Shown in pieces: positions 5,065-5,279 of a stretch of 5,279 nt of DNA. Under the pieces are notes generated by a model. It saw only the letters and a list, made by a program, of their open reading frames with translations. It searched no databases and was not told the DNA's origin. Source of the stretch: Bdellovibrionales bacterium (GTDB lineage Bacteria > Bdellovibrionota > Bacteriovoracia > Bacteriovoracales > Bacteriovoracaceae); assembly GCA_023250775.1 (NCBI GenBank), contig JAHFAA010000300.1, forward strand, positions 1 to 5,279, read 5' to 3'. A program made the position numbers and the translations under genes. Position 1 is the first letter of the stretch, and every line of letters starts with the position of its first letter.

Positions 5065-5279
5065 ATGGTGATTCAAAAATCAAATAAACCTGAACTTCTG
5101 GCACCTGCCGGAAGTTTGGAAAAACTCTACGTGGCCGTCCGTTATGGTGCCGATGCCGTGTATTTATCGGGCCAGCAGTTTGGTCTTCGTCAGGCATCTG
5201 ACAATTTTACTTCTGCCGAACTGGAAGAAGGCCTGGCCTTCTGTCGCCGCAAGAAAGTCAAAACCTATATCACTTTGAA
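5065..5279 (+). CDS. U32-family peptidase-like protein, N-terminal part (cut by the window edge)
   Basis: The 71 complete codons present encode the typical U32 start: PELLAPAGSLEKLYVAVRYG, then ADAVYLSGQQFGLR (residues 9-42), DNFT and a helix leading to KVKTYITL. The family includes TrhP, RlhA and UbiU/UbiV, which are mostly Fe-S proteins acting in tRNA or rRNA hydroxylation or ubiquinone synthesis rather than true peptidases. The FGLR/DNFT wording fits the TrhP/YhbU-like branch, but the diagnostic cysteines lie outside the window, so the subfamily stays open. The start at 5065 has AGGTGG just upstream. GTG at 5068 and an in-frame ATG at 5047 are alternatives, and stops at 5041-5046 limit any further extension. 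It is divergent from the SGNH-like gene. Confidence 0.88.
   Translation, partial: MVIQKSNKPELLAPAGSLEKLYVAVRYGADAVYLSGQQFGLRQASDNFTSAELEEGLAFCRRKKVKTYITL

Noticed and set aside
5009..5197. 63-residue N-terminal extension of the SGNH-like protein
   Set aside because: It would run antisense through the conserved start of the U32 gene and push the signal anchor inside the protein.

Overview
The window looks like ordinary chromosome from a Gram-negative bacterium. Lipoprotein and Sec signal peptides, a clear sigma-54 (-24/-12) promoter and the protein styles fit a Bdellovibrionota/'delta-proteobacterial' relative of Bdellovibrio. That placement is inference from protein style, not from a marker gene. 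No tRNA, rRNA, CRISPR, insertion sequence or phage gene was seen.

Layout. (1) 1-207, minus strand: the 5' end of a gene for an Arg/Asn-rich protein. It appears to begin at a TTG codon and runs off the left edge. (2) 208-320: divergent promoter region with two small dyads. (3) 321-1310, plus strand: malate dehydrogenase (mdh), closed by a strong intrinsic terminator. (4) 1360-2825, minus strand: two exported proteins of unknown function whose stop and start codons overlap (TAATG). (5) 2826-3018: spacer with two hairpins, one of them long and nearly perfect. (6) 3019-3183, minus strand: a very small lipoprotein of 54 codons, preceded by a near-consensus sigma-54 promoter. (7) 3403-5008, minus strand: a probable two-gene operon. 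The first gene encodes a membrane-anchored SGNH-hydrolase-like protein with a TPR insertion and apparently lost catalytic residues. The second encodes a stand-alone cyclic-nucleotide-binding-domain protein. (8) 5009-5064: short divergent spacer. (9) 5065-5279, plus strand: the start of a U32-family peptidase-like gene that runs off the right edge.

How it fits together. mdh is a housekeeping TCA-cycle gene and the U32 protein is probably an RNA-modification or related enzyme. The minus-strand genes between them mostly encode envelope or exported products: two secreted proteins, one lipoprotein and one inner-membrane-anchored periplasmic protein. A cytoplasmic cNMP sensor is joined to the last of these. 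The most notable points are the sigma-54 control of the tiny lipoprotein, the hairpin pair between it and the secreted-protein genes, and the pseudo-enzyme/cNMP-sensor operon. None of the unknown proteins can be given a function from sequence alone.
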